Source: Demequina sp. NBRC 110054
GTDB taxonomy: Bacteria > Actinomycetota > Actinomycetes > Actinomycetales > Demequinaceae
Reading direction: 5' to 3'
Length of the DNA: 64,000 bases
NCBI RefSeq assembly: GCF_002090115.1
Contig: NZ_BBRK01000004.1
Location: 558,001 to 622,000, forward strand
Shown here: piece by piece, positions 60,107 through 64,000 of the stretch
How positions within the stretch are numbered: position 1 is the first letter of the stretch
Layout of the letters: the number at the start of each line of letters is the position of its first letter
Translations under genes and position numbers: made by a program
Notes under the pieces: model-generated
The model's input: the letters and a program-made list of their open reading frames with translations, nothing else
What the model was told of the DNA's origin: nothing
Databases searched by the model: none

Positions 60107-60696
60107 CCTTCACTCTTCCCGACGGCCTGGCACCCGAGGTCTATCCGCTCGCGTGGCTCGTGGGCGAGTGGGAGGGCTCGGGAGAGCTGTCCTACCCCGG
60201 GATCGAGCCGACGGCCTTCCGTCAGCGCACGTCCTTCGACCACGACGGCGGCCCGTACCTCACGTACTCCTCGACGATCACTCTCATGGGGCCCGACGGC
60301 GAGGAGGGCCACGTCTGGCAGGTCGAGTCCGGGTTCTGGCGCGTCGCCCCTTCGGCCCCCGAGGGCGTCGAGCTTCAGGACTTCCAGCACCCGCTCGAGG
60401 TCATCATGACCGAGGCGTCCGGCGTCATCTCGGCGTACATGGGCGCGGTCGGCAACGGCCGTGTCGATCTCGCGACGCGCTTCATCGCCTCGACCGAGAG
60501 CGGCCCCGAGGTGCGCGGTGCGACCCGCATGTACGGCAACGTCAAGGGCGAGCTCATGTGGGCGTGGGACCTCGCGGCCTTCGGGCAGGAGCTCCAGTCC
60601 TACGCGGCCGCGCGGATGTCGCGCGTCGACGCTGCGGTCGACCCCGAGGCCACCGGCGATGAGGACGATGCGCCTGCCGGGGAATCCCCCGCCTAG
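60103..60696 (+). CDS. Nitrobindin-like heme-binding beta-barrel protein
   Basis: A 197-aa FABP-like beta-barrel protein of the nitrobindin/THAP4 family. The signature Gly-x-Trp-x-Gly-x-Gly occupies residues 21-27 (GEWEGSG), and the barrel strands and HPLEVIM region follow. Family members bind ferric heme and react with peroxynitrite or nitric oxide. GTG start at 60,103 overlaps the microprotein stop (GTGA). The C-terminus has a short acidic extension of about 25 residues. Confidence 0.85.
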   Translation: MTFTLPDGLAPEVYPLAWLVGEWEGSGELSYPGIEPTAFRQRTSFDHDGGPYLTYSSTITLMGPDGEEGHVWQVESGFWRVAPSAPEGVELQDFQHPLEVIMTEASGVISAYMGAVGNGRVDLATRFIASTESGPEVRGATRMYGNVKGELMWAWDLAAFGQELQSYAAARMSRVDAAVDPEATGDEDDAPAGESPA

Positions 60697-60715
60697 CCTC
60701 GGACGTTCCCTCCGC

Positions 60716-61873
60716 ATGAGCACCACGACCACCAGCCCCCTGCTGAGCCGCCCCGGCGCCGTCGAGGCGACCGGGCTCGACGCCGGGGTCGCCTGGCACT
60801 ACGGCGACCCGACCGCGGAGCAGCGCGCTCTCGCGCAGGGCCGCGCGGTCGTCGACCAGTCGCACCTCGGCATCATCACCGTGACCGGACCGGACCGGCT
60901 GTCGTGGCTGAACTCGCTGTCGACGCAGGAGGTCGCGGCCCTCGCGCCCGGAGTCTCCACCGAGCTCATGATCCTCAGCCCGCAGGGCCGGATCGAGCAC
61001 GTCGCGGGCGCGGTCGACGACGGCGAGACGACGTGGCTGATCACCGAGACGCCGTCCGGTCTCGCGACCTTCCTGGACCGGATGCGCTTCATGCTGCGCG
61101 TCGAGGTGATGGACGCGACGCCCGAATGGGCCGCGCTTGGCGAGGCCGTCCGCGCACCCGCCGCGCCCGGCGAGCCGGTCACCTGGGTGGACCCCTGGCC
61201 GCACGTCGCCGAGGGCGGCACCACGTACGCGGCGTCCCAGGACACGCACCCCGGGACGATGCGCCCGTGGCGCCTCGTGCTCGTCCCCCGGGCCTCGCTG
61301 GACGCCGAGATCGACGCACGGCTCTCCTCTGGCTGGTCGCTCGCCGGCACGTGGGCCTCGGAGGCTCTCCGCATCGAGGCCTACCGACCGCGCGCGGCCG
61401 CCGAGGTGGACGACACCACGCTTCCGCACGAGCTCGACTGGCTGCGCACCGCCGTGCACCTGCACAAGGGCTGCTACCGGGGCCAGGAGACCGTGGCGAA
61501 GGTCCACAACGTCGGACGCCCGCCGCGTCGGCTCACGCTGCTCCACCTCGACGGCTCGGCGCACGCGCTTCCCGAACCCGGGGCGCAGGTCATGCTCGGC
61601 GAGGGGGACGAGGCGAGGATCGCCGGACACGTGACGTCCGTCGCTCGCCACCATGAGCTCGGCCCGATCGCACTGGCCGTGCTCAAGCGCTCGACCGACC
61701 CGTCCGCCACGCTGATCGTGCCGTCGGACGGCGGGCCGCTCGCTGCGGCACAGGAGCTCATCGTGAACGCGGACGGCTTCAGCGCCGACCGCCCGCCCAA
61801 GGTGGGGCCCACGATGAAGGGCCTGCTGATGGGCAAGGGCTGCGCCGCCGACGGCGGCGACATTCCGGAGTGA
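60716..61873 (+). CDS. ygfZ: YgfZ/GcvT-type folate-binding protein
   Basis: A 385-aa folate-dependent protein related to the glycine-cleavage T protein. The diagnostic motif KGCYRGQE spans residues 251-258. Family members help in maintaining or assembling iron-sulfur enzymes. ATG 60,716 is 19 bp after the nitrobindin-like gene; the ribosome site is weak, and coupling to the upstream gene is possible. Confidence 0.92.
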   Translation: MSTTTTSPLLSRPGAVEATGLDAGVAWHYGDPTAEQRALAQGRAVVDQSHLGIITVTGPDRLSWLNSLSTQEVAALAPGVSTELMILSPQGRIEHVAGAVDDGETTWLITETPSGLATFLDRMRFMLRVEVMDATPEWAALGEAVRAPAAPGEPVTWVDPWPHVAEGGTTYAASQDTHPGTMRPWRLVLVPRASLDAEIDARLSSGWSLAGTWASEALRIEAYRPRAAAEVDDTTLPHELDWLRTAVHLHKGCYRGQETVAKVHNVGRPPRRLTLLHLDGSAHALPEPGAQVMLGEGDEARIAGHVTSVARHHELGPIALAVLKRSTDPSATLIVPSDGGPLAAAQELIVNADGFSADRPPKVGPTMKGLLMGKGCAADGGDIPE

Positions 61874-61930
61874 GTCACTCGCGCGCTACCCTGGTGCGCG
61901 TCTGTCCGCACGTCCCCTGAGGAGTCAGCC

Positions 61931-62266
61931 TTGTTCGCGTTCCTGCAGTCCGCCGTGATCTTCCTGATCTCGATCGCCGCACTCGTCGGCTCGGTGTGGG
62001 CGCTGATCGACGCGGCCAAGTACTCCAACGAGGCCTACGTCGCCGCGGGCAAGCAGACCAAGACGATCTGGCTCGTGATCCTCGGCATCGCGACGCTCAT
62101 CGCCTTCATCTCGGTGCCTGCGCCCATCGGGGTCGGCAGCGGGATCATCGGCTTCTTCGGCCTGCTCTCGATCGTCGCCGTGCTCGTCTACTTCGTCGAG
62201 GTCCGCGTGAAGGTCGCACCGCACCACCGCCCGGGCTCGCGTGGGCCCAAGGGCGGGACCTGGTGA
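61931..62266 (+). CDS. DUF2516 membrane protein
   Basis: A 111-aa protein with three hydrophobic segments and a basic C-terminal tail ([14 protein letters not shown]). The start [20 protein letters not shown] and the central KQTKTIWL match actinobacterial DUF2516. TTG start at 61,931 with GAGGAG seven bases upstream. Function unknown; dtd follows after 34 bp. Confidence 0.85.
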   Translation: MFAFLQSAVIFLISIAALVGSVWALIDAAKYSNEAYVAAGKQTKTIWLVILGIATLIAFISVPAPIGVGSGIIGFFGLLSIVAVLVYFVEVRVKVAPHHRPGSRGPKGGTW

Positions 62267-62300
62267 GCCTGTCCGCTCCCGCAGCGTCCGGCCTGTCGCG

Positions 62301-62726
62301 ATGAAGGCCGTGCTCCAGCGCGCCTCGCGCGCCTCGGTCACGGTCGAGGGCGAGGTCACCGCATCGTTCGACCGCCAGGGCGTGGTCGCGCTCGTCGGCG
62401 TCACCCACGACGACGGCGCGGAGCAGGTGGAGCTGATCGCGCGCAAGATCGCCGACCTGCGCATCCTGGACGACGAGCGCTCGGTGCTCGACGAGGGCGC
62501 GCCCGTCATCGTCGTGTCGCAGTTCACCCTGTACGCCGACACCCGCAAGGGCCGCCGCCCCACGTGGAACCAGGCGGCGCCCGGTCCCGTCGCCGAGCCG
62601 CTCGTCGACGCGGTGGTCGAGTCCCTGCGCGGCCGCGGGCTGTCCGTGGGCACCGGCGTCTTCGGCGCGGATATGAAGGTCGAGCTCGTCAACGACGGGC
62701 CGATCACCATCGTCCTCGAGGCCTGA
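62301..62726 (+). CDS. dtd: D-aminoacyl-tRNA deacylase
   Basis: A 141-aa DTD that removes D-amino acids (and glycine) from tRNAs. Start [18 protein letters not shown]; active-site motifs SQFTLYAD and NDGPITI are both present. The ATG at 62,301 begins at the conserved N-terminus; the longer frame upstream overlaps DUF2516. Confidence 0.95.
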   Translation: MKAVLQRASRASVTVEGEVTASFDRQGVVALVGVTHDDGAEQVELIARKIADLRILDDERSVLDEGAPVIVVSQFTLYADTRKGRRPTWNQAAPGPVAEPLVDAVVESLRGRGLSVGTGVFGADMKVELVNDGPITIVLEA

Positions 62727-62795
62727 GCCCTCCGGTCCCGGCGACCTCCCGCTCCCTCGAGCCCCTCGGCGGGGCTCCGTCCCCGGCTCAGCGCC

Positions 62796-62836
62796 GCATC
62801 GTCCCCGTGTTGCCGGGACGTGTCGCATCGTCCCCG
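62796..62836 (+). repeat. Tandem GCATCGTCCCCG motifs upstream of clpC, copies 6 and 7
   Basis: Exact 12-base copies at 62,796-62,807 and 62,825-62,836, 29 bp apart in the same orientation. They lie in the 305-bp spacer between dtd and clpC. Otherwise this spacer shows only a possible -10, TAGCCT, at 62,927-62,932 and no recognisable ClgR or CtsR box. Confidence 0.65.
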
Positions 62837-63031
62837 TCTGAGACCCCCGTCACACGTTCTGTTTCCTGTGGGTGAACAGCATCACGCCCCTGGCGAACAC
62901 GGGCATTCGGTGCCCCTGCCGCTGGTTAGCCTGGAACAGCACGGGGGCGGTGTATCCCGTGTGGCGACCCTTGGCAGTGTGCGAGGGCCGCGACTCCCGG
63001 CCTCGGCCGGACAACTCTTTGGGAGGTTCAC

Positions 63032-64000
63032 ATGTTCGAGCGGTTCACCGATCGAGCCCGGCGTGTGGTCGTGCTTGCGCAGGAAGAGGCGCGCATGCTC
63101 AACCACAACTACATCGGGACGGAGCACATCCTGCTCGGCCTGGTGCGCGAGGGCGAGGGCGTCGCAGCCAAGGCGCTCGAGGCCATGGACATCTCCCTCA
63201 ACGGCGTCCGCGAGCAGGTGCAGGAGATCATCGGCGAGGGCTCGCACGCCCCCTCCGGTCACATCCCCTTCACGCCGCGCGCCAAGAAGGTCCTCGAGCT
63301 CTCGCTGCGCGAGGCGCTTCAGCTCGGACACAACTACATCGGCACCGAGCACATCCTGCTCGGCCTGATCCGCGAGGGCGAGGGCGTCGCAGCCCAGGTG
63401 CTCGGCAAGCTCGGCGCCGACCTCGGCGGGGTGCGCCAGCAGGTCATCCAGCTGCTGTCCGGCTACGAGGGCAAGGAGCCCGCCGCCGCCGGTACAGGCT
63501 CCGGTCCCGCCGAGGGCACGCCCGCCGGCTCGACCGTGCTCGACCAGTTCGGCCGCAACTACACGCAGGCCGCGCGCGAGGGCAAGCTCGACCCGGTCAT
63601 CGGCCGCGAGCTGATCCAGGAGCGCGTCATGCAGGTCCTGTCGCGCCGCACCAAGAACAACCCCGTCCTCATCGGCGAGCCCGGCGTCGGCAAGACCGCC
63701 GTCGTCGAGGGCCTCGCCCAGGCGATCGTGCGCGGCGACGTGCCCGAGACCCTCAAGGACAAGCACCTCTACACGCTCGACCTCGGCTCCCTGGTCGCGG
63801 GCTCCCGCTACCGCGGTGACTTCGAGGAGCGCCTCAAGAAGGTCCTCAAGGAGATCCGCACGCGCGGCGACATCATCCTGTTCATCGACGAGATCCACAC
63901 CCTCGTCGGTGCGGGTGCCGCCGAGGGCGCGATCGACGCCGCGTCGATCCTCAAGCCCATGCTGGCCCGCGGTGAGCTGCAGACCATCGGCGCGACGACG
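63032..64000 (+). CDS. clpC: ATP-dependent Clp protease ATP-binding subunit ClpC (3' end outside window)
   Basis: The first 323 codons of a class I Hsp100 unfoldase. Two Clp-N repeats (each with [13 protein letters not shown]) fill residues 1-150, a Gly/Ala-rich linker follows, then the D1 AAA+ module with Walker [10 protein letters not shown], pore loop [12 protein letters not shown] and Walker [10 protein letters not shown]. It feeds substrates to ClpP. ATG 63,032 has GGGAGG eight bases upstream. The rest of D1, the middle domain and D2 lie beyond the window. Confidence 0.97.
   Translation, partial: MFERFTDRARRVVVLAQEEARMLNHNYIGTEHILLGLVREGEGVAAKALEAMDISLNGVREQVQEIIGEGSHAPSGHIPFTPRAKKVLELSLREALQLGHNYIGTEHILLGLIREGEGVAAQVLGKLGADLGGVRQQVIQLLSGYEGKEPAAAGTGSGPAEGTPAGSTVLDQFGRNYTQAAREGKLDPVIGRELIQERVMQVLSRRTKNNPVLIGEPGVGKTAVVEGLAQAIVRGDVPETLKDKHLYTLDLGSLVAGSRYRGDFEERLKKVLKEIRTRGDIILFIDEIHTLVGAGAAEGAIDAASILKPMLARGELQTIGATT

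Noticed and set aside
62796-62836. Short spaced repeats as a CRISPR array
   Set aside because: Units are only 12 bases, two copies at this site, other copies scattered singly, and no cas genes are present.

Overview
The window is about 70% GC and looks like a chromosome segment from a high-GC Gram-positive bacterium, most likely Micrococcales (relatives of Cellulomonas or Demequina). The evidence is a GlnR orphan regulator, LytR_C, DUF2516 and DUF4395 proteins, a bifunctional PBP with a PASTA domain, actinobacterial-type housekeeping gene groupings, a short SRP RNA, GTG/TTG starts and several apparently leaderless genes. The genus is an inference.

Positions 1-31,770 form a plant-polysaccharide locus centred on arabinose-containing glycans. 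An alpha-galactosidase (GH36, cut by the window edge) and an alpha-xylosidase (YicI type) diverge from LacI regulator 1. After a tRNA-Ser and two membrane-protein genes come a GH127 beta-L-arabinofuranosidase and LacI regulator 2, which overlap. Two sugar ABC importers (binding lipoprotein plus two permeases, no ATPase) each carry glycosidases at the end of their operon: GH43 plus DUF624 for importer 1 (12-17 kb), and GH5-like plus a large GH51 for importer 2 (19-25 kb). LacI regulator 3 lies between them. Divergent from importer 2 is a forward operon: GH27 (probable beta-L-arabinopyranosidase), GH51, membrane-anchored GH43, GH51. Nearly all the enzymes lack signal peptides. The model is therefore cell-surface trimming by the anchored GH43, uptake of oligosaccharides through the importers, and complete hydrolysis in the cytoplasm.

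Regulation can be read from the DNA. Palindromic LacI operators with a CG centre fall into two spellings, TTGCAACGTTGCAA and TTACAACGATGTAA. They overlap recognisable promoters of importer 2, importer 1, the GH27 operon, GH127 and, further on, a GH1-like gene. The GH27 operon carries one operator of each kind.

Positions 31.8-39.6 kb hold a winged-helix/alpha-beta-hydrolase fusion, a chemoreceptor, a LytR_C protein, tRNA-Ser(GGA), the SRP RNA, an aldo/keto reductase, and a GH1-like enzyme with LacI regulator 4. From 39.7 kb the content is mainly housekeeping: dnaX, recR, an ABC exporter and carboxylesterase inserted on the opposite strand, lysC-asd, tRNA-Pro, metallophosphoesterase-ponA, DUF4177-RidA, a Crp-type regulator, nth, nhaA, glnR, a thioredoxin/DUF4395 group, a nitrobindin-like gene, ygfZ, DUF2516, dtd and the start of clpC.

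A 12-base motif, GCATCGTCCCCG, recurs in the intergenic DNA and has no obvious explanation. No insertion sequence, integrase, prophage or CRISPR array was seen.
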